Source: Cupriavidus phytohabitans (GTDB taxonomy: Bacteria; Pseudomonadota; Gammaproteobacteria; Burkholderiales; Burkholderiaceae). Taken from it: 54,321 bases of DNA. The notes under the pieces were generated by a model. It did not search any database and had not been told where the DNA came from. It was given only the letters and a program-made list of their open reading frames with translations. The stretch is taken from contig NZ_AUFE01000046.1 in the NCBI RefSeq assembly GCF_000426345.1, positions 1-54,321 of the forward strand. The letters run 5' to 3'. Below are positions 1 to 8,520 of the stretch, in pieces (position 1 is the stretch's first letter; each line of letters starts with the position of its first letter). The position numbers and the translations under genes were made by a program.

Positions 1-150
1 GCATGTATGGACCCGACGCCTTTTGCAAGCTTCTTGTTCGTGATATCGAAACGGTCTGCATACATGTATCCGGCTTGCCCGATGGGCGCTTGCCGAAGCA
101 CGCCCGCAGCCTCGATGAGATCCGCGCATCCCGTCCTTAGCAGATTGGCG
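1..150 (-). CDS. unidentified partial reading frame at the window edge
   Basis: Reading the minus strand from about 150 to the left edge gives an open frame with protein-like composition, including GYMYADRFDITNKKLAKGVG near the edge. I do not recognise the family. The frame leaves the window on the left, and on the right it gives way to the flank of the IS110 copy, so it is probably the surviving part of a gene next to, or cut by, that element. It could also be a chance frame, hence the low confidence. Confidence 0.3.
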
Positions 151-277
151 GCGTGCCTCACGGGCCGCCGACAGCAAAAACAGGCTTTAGGATGCTGGTT
201 CAACCAATTTCGTCATCGCTTTGAGAAGCTTCGCAATCCTGTGTGGGTATCCTCCTCCTTGCAAGCTGGTTGTTGGG

Positions 278-1303
278 TTATACAGCCGCGTTGCGCGCTA
301 TGTAGGTCGAGTCGCTGCTGAGCAGCGCCTGGATGACGCGCGCGTTTTTGTTGGCCAGCGCGACTGCCGCGCAGTTGTGCCCCCGTCGCGCGATCAGCTG
401 CTGCAGCCAGATGCTCTGCGGATCAACCTTATTCGTTGCGTAGCGGAGAACCGCCCGCGCCCCGTGGATCAGCAGGGTCCGCAGGTAGGTGTCGCCGCGC
501 CGGCTAATGCCGTGCAGCCGAGGTTTGCCTCCCGAGGAATACTGACGTGGCACCAGGCCCAGCCAAGCCGCCAGATGCCGCCCGTTCCTGAATTGCTTGG
601 CGTCGCCGACAGCGGCAACCATGGCTGTGGCGGTGATCGGACCAATGCCAGGCACTTCCGCGATCTTCTTGCACAGCGCGGATTGCTTCATGAACGACTG
701 GATAGACGCTTCGATCAGCTGGACACGTTCCTCGATTGCCTTCAGGTGCTGCATCAGATCAGTCAGCAGCGTCTGGCAGAACGATGTCAATTCGTCGGCG
801 CTCTTGCTGAGTAGTTCCGGGATTGCGCGTTTGAACGCCTCGGGTGAACGCGAAATCGTGAGTCCTCGTTCACCGAGCAAGCCACGCATCTGGTTGATCA
901 TGGCTGTACGGTGGCGGATCAGGACTGCGCGCATCCGATGTGCGGCCTGGATGTCCTGTTGCTCGACCGATTTGACTGTAACGAAGCGCATGGCGGGTCG
1001 GCTGGCGGCCTCGACGATTGCTTCGGCATCGTTGCGATCATTCTTGTTGGTCTTAACGAACGGTGACACATACTGTGGACTGATTAGCCGGACCTCAATG
1101 CCGAGCGACTGAAAGCGACGTGCCCAGTGATGGGCGGTGCTGCAGGCTTCCATAACGACCATCCTCGGATTCAGTGTGCGCACCGCCTCCAGGAGCGAGC
1201 CACGCGAAACCTTCGCTCGATGCACGGGGCGTCCGCGCTGGTCGGCGCCATGGAGCTGAAAGACTTGTTTGGCAAGATCGATGCCAAGGATGTCGATTTC
1301 CAC
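278..1303 (-). CDS. IS110-family transposase
   Basis: A full-length (341 aa) DEDD-type transposase of the IS110 group. The N-terminal RuvC-like part begins with ILGIDLAKQVFQLHG, carries the conserved KNDRNDAEAI stretch at roughly residues 90-100, and the C-terminal transposase_20 part has the EVPGIGPITATAMVAAVG and HLAAWLGLVP blocks and a GDTYLRTLLIHGAR motif. I chose the GTG start because GGAGG lies 6 bases before it; a longer reading to 1516 would add 71 residues with no family similarity. IS110 elements lack obvious terminal inverted repeats, so I cannot fix the ends, but the gene itself looks intact and could be active. Confidence 0.92.
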   Translation of the reverse strand: MEIDILGIDLAKQVFQLHGADQRGRPVHRAKVSRGSLLEAVRTLNPRMVVMEACSTAHHWARRFQSLGIEVRLISPQYVSPFVKTNKNDRNDAEAIVEAASRPAMRFVTVKSVEQQDIQAAHRMRAVLIRHRTAMINQMRGLLGERGLTISRSPEAFKRAIPELLSKSADELTSFCQTLLTDLMQHLKAIEERVQLIEASIQSFMKQSALCKKIAEVPGIGPITATAMVAAVGDAKQFRNGRHLAAWLGLVPRQYSSGGKPRLHGISRRGDTYLRTLLIHGARAVLRYATNKVDPQSIWLQQLIARRGHNCAAVALANKNARVIQALLSSDSTYIARNAAV

Positions 1304-1543
1304 GATGAACCTCCACGTGTCAGGTTGAGGTCGACAGTGTCCCCCGAAGGGAGGCGCCGGGTCCATCTCAGTAGATTGAAACGGTGGCCGGTCGGGAAAC
1401 CCGCCCGCAGCAAAGCTGCCGAGGTCCCTTCTATCGAAAATGTCGACTCTTTCGCAAGTCATTGACTCCCAATGAATTTGGGGGCGCGACCTTATCAAAT
1501 TGCAGCAATAGGACAATCACCTCTTGTAGCGCTCGGGACTGCA

Positions 1544-1876
1544 TCAGCGCTCAACGTCAATTCGAGACTGGCCGCCTGCCACACGAAGCACGTTGCCCTC
1601 TGGCGTAATCTGCCTCGGAATGTCGTTGAATGTCGGCCTGCCCGGCCTTGTCGTTGTGGCCGGCCGTAACGTTGATACTTCCGCTACTCGACGCGTCCGG
1701 CTGGTTGCAGGAGGACCCACACGACTTTTCTTCGGTTTGTGTGCCGATGGCTTAAGGTGTTTCCCGGCAGAACTGTGCGCCTCCGGCGGGTTCCATACTT
1801 CTATGTAGCGCTCGCCGGCAAACGCCGATGTTGCAAGTACCATCGTTACCAGGCCGTACAGTAAGTTCTTGGCCAA
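1544..1876 (-). CDS. small exported protein of unknown function
   Basis: A 110-residue product. With the TTG start, preceded by GGAG at a suitable distance, the protein opens with a classic Sec signal peptide: AKN, a hydrophobic core (LLYGLVTMVLATSAFA) and cleavage after AFA, followed by GERYIEVWNPPEA. The mature part is rich in Lys, Arg, Pro and Thr and ends with a hydrophilic segment (NDIPRQITPEG). An upstream extension to 1960 is arginine-rich and unlikely to be translated. I do not recognise a domain; it is probably a small periplasmic or cell-envelope protein. Its neighbours are an IS110 copy and a non-coding stretch, so context gives no hint. Confidence 0.6.
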   Translation of the reverse strand: MAKNLLYGLVTMVLATSAFAGERYIEVWNPPEAHSSAGKHLKPSAHKPKKSRVGPPATSRTRRVAEVSTLRPATTTRPGRPTFNDIPRQITPEGNVLRVAGGQSRIDVER

Positions 1877-2197
1877 TATCGTCTCCGCGTTGTGTTTTCG
1901 CGACCTGAGCGAGTCCCGCCTTCGGCCGCGGCGTATTCTCGCACGCCGGCCGTTAGCCAATCTCAGATGTCAGGCGAACGCGACAGTCTGTCTGTGCCCG
2001 ACCGGAGACGGTCAGATTAACCCGAGGCTGAGCCCCGGCACGCGCGGGGTATAACGGGTACACAATGCTAGCCTCGACTGGCGAGGCGTCGCAGTTCAAG
2101 TCGAAAACTCACCTGACGTCCTCAATTAATGGGTTTTCCCATATCGCCACCGCGATGCCTTTTGGACGCAGCAGTATTCGGAAGATGCGCGAAAGCG

Positions 2198-2229
2198 AAC
2201 CGCCCGATGTACCATCGCATCGGGCGGTT
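2198..2229 (+). terminator. terminator-like hairpin
   Basis: AACCGCCCGATG pairs perfectly with CATCGGGCGGTT across an 8-base loop, and TGAAATCTG follows. The 12-bp stem is strong but the T run is only three bases, so it is either a weak terminator or another structured site. No intact plus-strand gene lies just upstream. Confidence 0.4.
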
Positions 2230-2316
2230 TGAAATCTGTTCCTGAAAACCGACTTCGGGAGGCCTTCTTCCATCTTCAGTACAGCACAGTTCGGAAGCGA
2301 CGATGCATCTATGATG

Positions 2317-2352
2317 TGGCAATTATCATAGATTATGCTTATGAATGTGCCA
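2317..2352. repeat. nested inverted repeat, possible operator
   Basis: TGGCA, then ATTA, TCATA, a 9-base centre, TATGA, ATG and TGCCA: outer arms TGGCA/TGCCA and inner arms TCATA/TATGA are both perfect and almost symmetrically spaced. The stretch is AT-rich in a GC-rich setting, like a protein-binding site, but no gene start follows on either strand within 150 bases. Confidence 0.35.
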
Positions 2353-2668
2353 TAAAAGGCGTTTTTTGGGTTCGCGATCGCCAGCCCACCTCGCCGCCAG
2401 AGTGATGCAGCGATCCGCAGTCACGCGATCGTCATGTGTCCCATCCATGCGGGGAAAGCTAAGGTCAGCGCAAGGCCAAACACACGCGTAGGGGATGATC
2501 GGGCCGCCCTCCTGTGACGACCGCGGCGGCGAGCTTCGCCATGGCCGGCTATGATGTTGCGGCTGGCTGCTGGCAATTCAAATCCATTCCGCTCTGCCTG
2601 ACAGCCCTGCTCGGATCACCACCGCCCTACGGAACACCCAGAAAACTGACCAAGCAAGTTGAAGGCTC

Positions 2669-2721
2669 ACCGGACATTTTAGCTTTGCTGGAAACCGGAC
2701 ATTTCAACTTTGCCTGGACAG
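2669..2721 (-). mobile_element. end of an IS21-family element (remnant)
   Basis: Two imperfect tandem copies of a 25-base unit, ACCGGACATTTTAGCTTTGC and ACCGGACATTTCAACTTTGC, begin at 2669 and 2694. Read on the minus strand the stretch begins TGTCCAGGCAAAGTTGAAAT, the typical multi-repeat terminus of IS21-type elements, which start with TG and carry several internal copies of the transposase-binding unit. No istA or istB coding remains are visible, so only the end survives. It cuts the hepT relic on its right. Confidence 0.6.
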
Positions 2722-2734
2722 TTAACTACGAATC

Positions 2735-2860
2735 ACTATATGGATGCCCGATGCGAGTCATCGCGTCTTGCGCCATCTCATTGCCCAGGAACGCTGCCCG
2801 CCTCCCAAGTCCTCCCTATACCGCCCCAATGCGTTCGATCGTTGAATGTACGCCGGTAGT
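2735..2860 (-). pseudogene. hepT-like HEPN toxin relic
   Basis: Immediately downstream of the mntA relic, three short frames on the minus strand spell an interrupted HepT pattern: TIERIG in one, RYREDL in the next, and AAFLGNEMAQDAMTR in the third. Known HepT proteins share an IERI-RY-ED-AFL-QDA-IR pattern in this order near the N-terminus. At least two frameshifts are needed, and the rest of the gene is lost at the IS21-type end. HepT is the HEPN RNase partner of MntA nucleotidyltransferases, so gene order supports the call. Confidence 0.5.
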
Positions 2861-2863
2861 CGG

Positions 2864-3164
2864 TCAGCCGTTGCTTATCGCGACACATACCGGCGTCGCT
2901 TCGGCAAGCACGGTGGCGCGGAATTTTTCCGGCAAGGCCTTTGGCGTCAACACATCGACGGGCACACCCAGCAACTGAAGCAGTTCGTGGCGAATCGCGC
3001 CGATGTCGAGCAACGTCGTGTCTGGCGTCGGATCAATGAGAGGGTCCAGATCGCTGCCCTCGGTGTTTGCCATGAACGACCGAACCAAAGACGCGCGGAT
3101 TAGTGGCCCGGTGCATCGCCACTACACGCCGAAGCTGACCACGCTCTGGGGCGAGATGGATACA
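2864..3164 (-). pseudogene. mntA-like nucleotidyltransferase antitoxin, frameshifted
   Basis: The minimal nucleotidyltransferase fold is readable in two frames. The first part, RRVVAMHRATNPRVFGSVVHG, contains the G-S active-site motif; after a frameshift near 3080 the second part gives EGSDLDPLIDPTPDTTLLDI and ends with LLGVPVDVLTPKALPEKFR. The family has GSxxxG...SDxDL; here the third position reads SDLDP where an L is usual. Members are antitoxins that AMPylate HepT. The start codon is missing: the frame continues upstream into a permease fragment, so the gene's 5' end was lost by deletion. Non-functional. Confidence 0.75.
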
Positions 3165-3173
3165 GCCTTCGAT

Positions 3174-3620
3174 GGCGCCGGCGGCAATGATCGCCGCCAG
3201 CAGCGGAAACTCGCTCGCATGCGGCCATGCCACGGGCAGCGCCACGCCGAGGCTGCCTTCGAGCCACGGCGCCAGCGCAATGCCCAGCGCCGTCAGCAGC
3301 AGGTAACCGGCAAATGTGCCTGCCGGCATCAGCAGGATTCCTTCCATCGCCAGCAGGAGCAGAAGGTCAACCGGCCGCGCGCCCACCACGCGCAGCAGAG
3401 CCAGTTCGCGCCGCCGCTCGCCCAGCGCAGCCAGGATCGACGATGCCAGTCCGGCAAGACCCACCACGACGATCAACGCGGACATCAGCATCAAACCCTT
3501 CTCACCGATACTGACGATCTGCCAAAGCTCGCCCACGGCGACACCGGGCAGCACCGCCATGAGCGGCTCGTGCGCATCACCGGCGACGTCACGCTGCAAC
3601 GCAAAGACGCGCGAACGCAC
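3174..3620 (-). pseudogene. FtsX/MacB-type ABC permease, C-terminal fragment
   Basis: About 149 residues of the C-terminal FtsX domain: VFALQRDVAG, LPGVAVGELWQIVSIGEKGL, then a transmembrane helix (LMSALIVVVGLAGLASSI), the cytoplasmic ERRRELALLRVVGA motif, and two more membrane segments. The N-terminal half with the first helix and periplasmic domain is missing, and the C-terminus runs in frame into the mntA relic. It abuts an ISL3 transposase tail on the left of its reading direction, which suggests IS-mediated deletion. Intact members work with an ATPase in lipoprotein or peptide export; none is present here. Confidence 0.75.
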
Positions 3621-3622
3621 CT

Positions 3623-3751
3623 TCAGTCACCAATCTGGTCGAAGGCATCAACAACCGGATCAAGGTAATCAAGCGCATGTCCTAGGGCTTCCGTGACGAC
3701 CACTACTTCTTCCTCAAGATCCGCGCCGCCTTCCCTGGAATTCGGCGATGA
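3623..3751 (+). pseudogene. ISL3-family transposase, C-terminal tail
   Basis: The frame reads VTNLVEGINNRIKVIKRMS, a TAG stop, then GFRDDHYFFLKIRAAFPG. Intact ISL3 transposases have KRMAYGFRDDHYFFLKIRAAFPG at this place, so a nonsense change has replaced the Tyr codon region. Only the last 40 codons of about 400 remain. It borders the permease fragment directly. Confidence 0.75.
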
Positions 3752-3810
3752 ATTTTTTTTCTTTGGGCTCACAATGCCCACCTTCACCGTCGCACGCGTC
3801 ACGGCCAGCG

Positions 3811-4908
3811 TTAGTCGTACTGAAACCGCTTCACCGCACTCTCGTCCCACTCGATGCCTGATCCAGGCCTGTCCGGCACCACCAGTTTTCCATCTGCAAG
3901 CGCAAAAGGCTCCTTCAGCACGGGATTCACCCAGTCCTGCCATTCCAGCCAGTGCGCCGTCTCGGTGATGCGCATCAGATGGGCGCAGACTTCCGGATAC
4001 AGATGCGTGGAAACAGGGATTCCCGCCGCCGAAGCGATCGGCGCAGCCCGCAGCCACCCCGACACGCCGCCGATCCGCATCATGTCCCGCATGACGCAGT
4101 CACACGCCTCGGCCTGCACAGCCTTGAATAACTCGCGCGGGCCATAGAAATTCTCACCTAGCTGGATCGGCGTCTTGATGTCGCGGGCCAGCTGCGCATG
4201 ACCGCTCGTGTTGTTGTAGGCGAGGGGCTCCTCAAACCAGTACAGACGCTCGTTGTCGAGTGCATGGCAGCGGCGCAGACCGTCATCAAACGACAAGCCT
4301 TGGTTGAAATCCACCATTAGCTTCAACTCGTCGCCTGCCGCTTCGCGCACCGCGCGAATGGCATCGAGGTCGTCTTGCAACTTCTCGCGGCCCAGCCGCA
4401 GCTTCAGAGCGCTGAATGCTCCCTCTGCAATGAGCGAACTAGCTTCTTCGGCAAGGCCTCCCACGTCGCTCAACCACAGCCCGTTACTGTTGTACGCCTG
4501 CACGTTGCCCACTGTTCCGCCAAGCAAAGCGGCGAGAGGCAGGCCCGCCGCTTTTCCGAGTGCGTCCCATGCCGCCATGTCGAGCCCTGCGATTGCGATC
4601 ATCGTGATGCCTTCGTAGCCCAGCAGATGCGTTGAACGTCTGGCGTTCTGGAAGTCATCCAGCGGTGCGATCCTGCTACCGGCCCGCGATGCTAAAAGAT
4701 CCCGGATCGCAGGCACGATGTACTTCGCCGCCTGTGTCAAATATGGCTCGAGATAACTGCGGCCGACAATACCCTCCCGAGTGTGAAGGTCGACCAGGAT
4801 CAGTGGCCACTGGTCGAATGCGCCGACCTTCGAAATGATCGGTCGCCTTAACGGAACGAGAACCGCACGAGCCTCAACGCTTTGGTAAGTGAGCGGTTCG
4901 AGCTTCAT
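3811..4908 (-). CDS. mandelate racemase/muconate lactonizing enzyme family protein
   Basis: A 365-residue enolase-superfamily enzyme. An N-terminal capping domain is followed by the barrel with LKLRLG (the K-x-R/K catalytic pair at the end of strand 2), the metal ligands in MVDFNQ, FEEPL and LGENF, then MRDMMRIGGVSGW, the catalytic His in STHLYPEV and a closing AHWLEW Glu. This arrangement fits the mandelate racemase subgroup, which abstracts a proton alpha to a carboxylate; the substrate cannot be read. The ATG has GGGAGG ahead of it; a longer frame to 5031 overlaps the MarR gene and is rejected. It ends 55 bases from the MarR stop, in the same direction, so the two may be cotranscribed. Confidence 0.88.
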   Translation of the reverse strand: MKLEPLTYQSVEARAVLVPLRRPIISKVGAFDQWPLILVDLHTREGIVGRSYLEPYLTQAAKYIVPAIRDLLASRAGSRIAPLDDFQNARRSTHLLGYEGITMIAIAGLDMAAWDALGKAAGLPLAALLGGTVGNVQAYNSNGLWLSDVGGLAEEASSLIAEGAFSALKLRLGREKLQDDLDAIRAVREAAGDELKLMVDFNQGLSFDDGLRRCHALDNERLYWFEEPLAYNNTSGHAQLARDIKTPIQLGENFYGPRELFKAVQAEACDCVMRDMMRIGGVSGWLRAAPIASAAGIPVSTHLYPEVCAHLMRITETAHWLEWQDWVNPVLKEPFALADGKLVVPDRPGSGIEWDESAVKRFQYD

Positions 4909-4963
4909 GGCGGCACCTCCCTGACGACCAGTACAACCCCCACGACACTGGACTAGGAACCTC

Positions 4964-5377
4964 CTATCGAAGCTCCTCCAGTTTAGCCAGCGCATCGAAC
5001 AGCACCGCAACGCCTTGGACGCCGAGCGCATGCTCGACGCGTCGTTGCGCCTGTTGCCAGAGCGGAACCGCCTGCTCCAACAACCGGCGTGCCCGCGGCG
5101 ATAGCGATACGGTGTGCTCGCGCAGGTCGCTGCCCTCTGACAAGCGCACCAAGCCCTTGCGCTGAAGCACGCCGACGTTGCGCCCGAGCGTGGAGCGGTC
5201 TAGCGCCATTTCCCCGGCCAGCTCGGTCAGGCTGGGCGATCCTATTCGCGCAATGGTCCGCAGCAGCGAAAACTGCGTGACCTTCAGGCCAAGGGGCTGC
5301 AGCACGTCATCGTACACATCGGTAAGGGCGCGAGCTGCCCGACGTACCCTGGTGCAGGCGCAAGGCGTCTGGATCAT
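4964..5377 (-). CDS. MarR-family transcriptional regulator
   Basis: A 137-residue winged-helix protein: N-terminal dimer helix, then the DNA-binding core LTELAGEMALDRSTLGRNV and the wing KGLVRLSEGSDLREHTVSLS, and a C-terminal helix pair. MarR proteins usually repress a neighbouring catabolic or resistance gene and release DNA on binding an aromatic or other small ligand. The start is the ATG at 5375-5377; an upstream alternative at 5428 would place the palindrome at 5387-5398 inside the coding region. That palindrome and an AT-rich promoter-like stretch just upstream suggest autoregulation. The likely target is the downstream enolase-family gene. Confidence 0.85.
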   Translation of the reverse strand: MIQTPCACTRVRRAARALTDVYDDVLQPLGLKVTQFSLLRTIARIGSPSLTELAGEMALDRSTLGRNVGVLQRKGLVRLSEGSDLREHTVSLSPRARRLLEQAVPLWQQAQRRVEHALGVQGVAVLFDALAKLEELR

Positions 5378-5386
5378 ATGGATTGC

Positions 5387-5398
5387 GGGTATATACCC
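5387..5398. promoter_or_regulatory. perfect palindrome before the MarR gene
   Basis: GGGTATATACCC is its own reverse complement and lies 9 bases upstream of the MarR start codon, next to AT-rich sequence that could hold a -10 box. MarR dimers bind such short palindromes, so an autoregulatory operator is the natural reading. The binding protein is inferred from position only. Confidence 0.45.
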
Positions 5399-5601
5399 CC
5401 AATATAGTTCGCGCCGCGGCAGTTGCAATGGGGAGGCAGCGTCTGGCTATCCACTCATCGGATCGCGCCGGCGGCGGATGCGATAGCAACGACTCCGTCG
5501 GGGTCTGGCTGCAGAGTGTTCTCAAGGCGAGCGTTTCATGCTCGGCCATTCGCCTCGCTTGGAGCCAATCCTGACTTGCGAGTTATCAAGCTTGCCGTCG
5601 G

Positions 5602-6657
5602 TCACCGCATCAAGGCCGCGTTGGCCATAAGCACGATTTTTCCGGTCACCCCTTTCTCGCCGAGCAACTCGTGCGCAAGTCTTGCCTCGTCAAGAGGAAA
5701 TTTCCGAGCAATCAGCGGCTTGATTCTCTTTTGCTGAAGTAGGTCCAGCAGAACAGTCAAGTCCTGCCGAAACAATGCCGGTTTCATCCGCTTGAGCCAT
5801 TGGATGCTGTAGGGGGCCACCCGCTTCCGGCCAGGGAGGATCCAACCTCCGACAATACACAAACCGAAAATCGCGAGTCGCTGGAAGCGATTACGGCGCC
5901 CCGAGCGACCTGACGCCAGGCGTCCCCCACGTAGCGAGGCAGTAAGACCATAGGCTACGACTTTCCCGCCGGGACGGAGAGCGTGGCGGGAACGCCAGAT
6001 GTGGCTACCGCCGATCCCGTCGAAGACGACGTCTACGCCATCACCCGTCAGGCGGCGTATCTCTTCCACGAAATCAAGCCTTTGATAGTCAATGGGTATG
6101 CCGCCCAGGCCGGAAACCGCGATGGCATCTTGCGATGAACAGGTTGCATACATTTGCAGCCCGGCGAGGCGCCCAAGCTGCATTAGTGCGGAGCCGACCC
6201 CGCCCGCCGCACCGTGAATCAAAACTTGCTGACCCGGTTCGACTTTGGCGCAGCGATGCAACATCTGGTACGCAGTGACGTAGTTCAGGACGAGGCTGAC
6301 AGCCTCGGCCACGTCCACTCCAGGAGGCACAGGAACCAGTTCGCGCTGAGCCAGACAAATGAACTCAGCGTATGCGCCGCTGATCGGCAGGGCTGCAATG
6401 ATCTGACCCGGTCTAACCCCTGAGACTCCACTACCGAGTTTATCCACCGTGCCGACCAGATCCCAACCTGGCGTGAAAGGCAGCGGGGGCGTTTCGGGGT
6501 GAAAGCCCTCGCGCATCATCAGGTCAGGTTGGCCCACCCCTGCTGCCAGCACCCTCACCCGCACTTCGCCGACCTTGGGTTCGGGGCATTCTTCCTCCAC
6601 TACGTGAAGCGCATCGGGCCCTCCGTAGTTGGTGACTATGATGCGCCTGTATTTCAT
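5602..6657 (-). CDS. MDR-superfamily NAD(P)-dependent oxidoreductase (quinone-reductase-like)
   Basis: A 351-residue medium-chain dehydrogenase/reductase without zinc ligands. It has the GroES-like N-terminal domain (GWDLVGTVDKLGSGVSG), the cofactor motif HGAAGGVGSALMQLG typical of the quinone oxidoreductase branch, VVFDGIGG and a C-terminal GKIVLMANA strand. An insertion-like basic patch (SGRSGRRNRFQRLAIFGL) lies before the C-terminal part. The ATG at 6655-6657 begins MKYRRIIVTNYGG, the expected family N-terminus; there is no strong ribosome site. Members reduce quinones or enones; the actual substrate is unknown. It stands alone, 170 bases or more from neighbours. Confidence 0.85.
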   Translation of the reverse strand: MKYRRIIVTNYGGPDALHVVEEECPEPKVGEVRVRVLAAGVGQPDLMMREGFHPETPPLPFTPGWDLVGTVDKLGSGVSGVRPGQIIAALPISGAYAEFICLAQRELVPVPPGVDVAEAVSLVLNYVTAYQMLHRCAKVEPGQQVLIHGAAGGVGSALMQLGRLAGLQMYATCSSQDAIAVSGLGGIPIDYQRLDFVEEIRRLTGDGVDVVFDGIGGSHIWRSRHALRPGGKVVAYGLTASLRGGRLASGRSGRRNRFQRLAIFGLCIVGGWILPGRKRVAPYSIQWLKRMKPALFRQDLTVLLDLLQQKRIKPLIARKFPLDEARLAHELLGEKGVTGKIVLMANAALMR

Positions 6658-7260
6658 AACGTTGAAGAGTATCCGCCTCGTTCCAAAACAACGTCGCAAC
6701 GTCGCAGCCTCTGCTTTTAAACTAGTTGCTATCTCGCTGGCGCGCTTGACCTAAGTCAACGGAGGCTGCAGATGTAGCCAGATCTCTAGCGCGGCCTGCC
6801 CGCGCCCTCTGCGCGATTGGGTTCAACGGAAAGTCCCTTCCGTACTAGCTTGCGTCCATCGGGTCCGGCTTTCGATGGCCGAACTGAACTTCAAAGCCGA
6901 CGCTAACGCGTCGCCATATCGGATGACCGCCGCCGCTGGTATGTGCCCCTCCCATCACCGAACGTTCCAGACCGCGCGCTTGAAGCGCTACTGCCACGCC
7001 CACAGACCGGCATTGCAAACTGGCTATCCGGCTTGGCAGCCGGTCTGCCCGGCGTCGGTCAATCCCTCCGTGTCGGCCGCTCAACCCGTCGGAGACACCC
7101 CACACTGCTCCAGGATTGAACACATCGATTCAAATCACAACACCCTGCGATTCGCACGGGATCAATCGCTGCCAAAAAATCTCTTTTAGGACACAGGTAC
7201 AGTTCGTGCGTCATGGCATGTGGGTGCAAGACACCTCATCACTACAATGTTGGAGACGCC
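6658..7260. other. non-coding stretch of about 600 bases
   Basis: No reading frame here has a ribosome site or recognisable similarity. It separates two genes that diverge (MDR enzyme to the left, alcohol dehydrogenase to the right) and so should contain both promoters. A TGGCATG...TGCA pattern near 7223-7237 resembles a sigma-54 site but has the wrong spacing (see rejected items). Confidence 0.5.
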
Positions 7261-8433
7261 ATGACCCACCTGAACGCCGCTGATCGCATCGACAGCTTCT
7301 TCATTCCCTGCGTGACTCTCATTGGTCCAGGCTGTGCGCGCGAGACCGGCACGCGCGCCAAAGCGCTAGGCGCAAGAAAGGCCCTCATCGTCACGGATGC
7401 CGGCCTGCACAAGATGGGGCTATCCGAAACCATCGCGGGGTACATCCGCGAGGCAGGGCTTCAGGCCACCATTTTTCCAGGGGCCGAACCCAATCCAACC
7501 GACGTCAATGTTCATGACGGCGTCAAGCTGTTCGAGCAGGAAGGATGCGACTTCATTGTCTCGCTGGGCGGCGGCTCCTCGCACGACTGCGCGAAAGGAA
7601 TCGGCCTCGTTACCGCCGGAGGCGGACATATCCGTGACTACGAGGGTATCGACAAATCGACGGTGCCAATGACGCCGCTGATTTCCATCAATACGACTGC
7701 CGGCACCGCTGCGGAGATGACTCGCTTTTGCATCATCACCAATTCGAGCAATCACGTGAAGATGGCCATCGTCGATTGGCGCTGCACACCGCTGATCGCA
7801 ATCGACGATCCCCGGCTGATGGTCGCAATGCCGCCCGCATTGACTGCCGCGACCGGCATGGATGCGCTCACGCACGCCGTCGAAGCATACGTTTCCATCG
7901 CGGCCACGCCAATTACCGATGCATGCGCGGAAAAAGCGATTGCGTTGATCGGCGAGTGGCTGCCCAAGGCCGTAGCCAATGGCAATTCGATGGAAGCGCG
8001 TGCCGCGATGTGCTACGCGCAATACCTTGCGGGCATGGCCTTCAACAATGCGTCGCTCGGCTATGTGCACGCGATGGCCCATCAACTTGGCGGCCTCTAC
8101 AACCTGCCACATGGTGTGTGCAACGCGATCTTGCTGCCCCATGTATCGGAATTCAACCTCATTGCCGCGCCTGAACGCTTCGCGAAGATCGCAGAACTGC
8201 TCGGCGAAAACGTTGCGAGCCTCAGTACCAGTGACGCGGCCAAGGCTGCGATCTCGGCGATCCGGGCTCTCGCCGCGTCGATCGGCATTCCTGCCGGCCT
8301 GGCCAGCCTGGGCGTCAAGGCGGAAGACCATGAGGTGATGGCGCACAACGCACAAAAAGATGCATGCATGCTGACGAATCCGCGCAGGGCCACCACGGCG
8401 CAAGTCATCGCAATCTTCGCTGCAGCGATGTAA
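7261..8433 (+). CDS. mdh2: iron-type alcohol dehydrogenase, Mdh2-like NAD-dependent methanol dehydrogenase
   Basis: A 390-residue group III (iron-containing) alcohol dehydrogenase. The NAD-binding GGGS motif is at 103-106, and the metal ligands fall at Asp201, His205, His270 and His284 with the family's spacing (DALTHAVEAY, GYVHAMAHQLGG, LPHGVCNA). From memory the sequence is very close throughout to Mdh2 of Cupriavidus necator N-1, an activator-independent methanol dehydrogenase that also oxidises longer primary alcohols; this is recognition, not an alignment. The ATG follows GGAG by 7 bases; an in-frame ATG at 7213 would add a Cys/His-rich stub not seen in the family. No formaldehyde-oxidising genes lie nearby, so methanol need not be its physiological substrate. 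Confidence 0.93.
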   Translation: MTHLNAADRIDSFFIPCVTLIGPGCARETGTRAKALGARKALIVTDAGLHKMGLSETIAGYIREAGLQATIFPGAEPNPTDVNVHDGVKLFEQEGCDFIVSLGGGSSHDCAKGIGLVTAGGGHIRDYEGIDKSTVPMTPLISINTTAGTAAEMTRFCIITNSSNHVKMAIVDWRCTPLIAIDDPRLMVAMPPALTAATGMDALTHAVEAYVSIAATPITDACAEKAIALIGEWLPKAVANGNSMEARAAMCYAQYLAGMAFNNASLGYVHAMAHQLGGLYNLPHGVCNAILLPHVSEFNLIAAPERFAKIAELLGENVASLSTSDAAKAAISAIRALAASIGIPAGLASLGVKAEDHEVMAHNAQKDACMLTNPRRATTAQVIAIFAAAM

Positions 8434-8520
8434 AAGGTATGCCCCCTCCGACGAACGCGGGAGGGGGTTCAGCGGCACGATTACCTTCGCGTGTTTAGAC
8501 GTCCGCCCAAAGGAGTCACG

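Larger units (their letters stand above)
1877..2668. other. non-coding stretch of about 790 bases
   Basis: I see no convincing gene here. Open frames on either strand lack ribosome sites and protein-like composition. It holds a GC-rich hairpin (2198-2229) and a nested inverted repeat (2317-2352), both listed separately. The right end runs into the IS21-type remnant. Confidence 0.5.

Noticed and set aside
7223..7237. Possible sigma-54 promoter before the alcohol dehydrogenase
   Set aside because: TGGCATG and TGCA resemble -24/-12 elements, but the GG and GC are separated by 9 bases instead of 10, which abolishes recognition.
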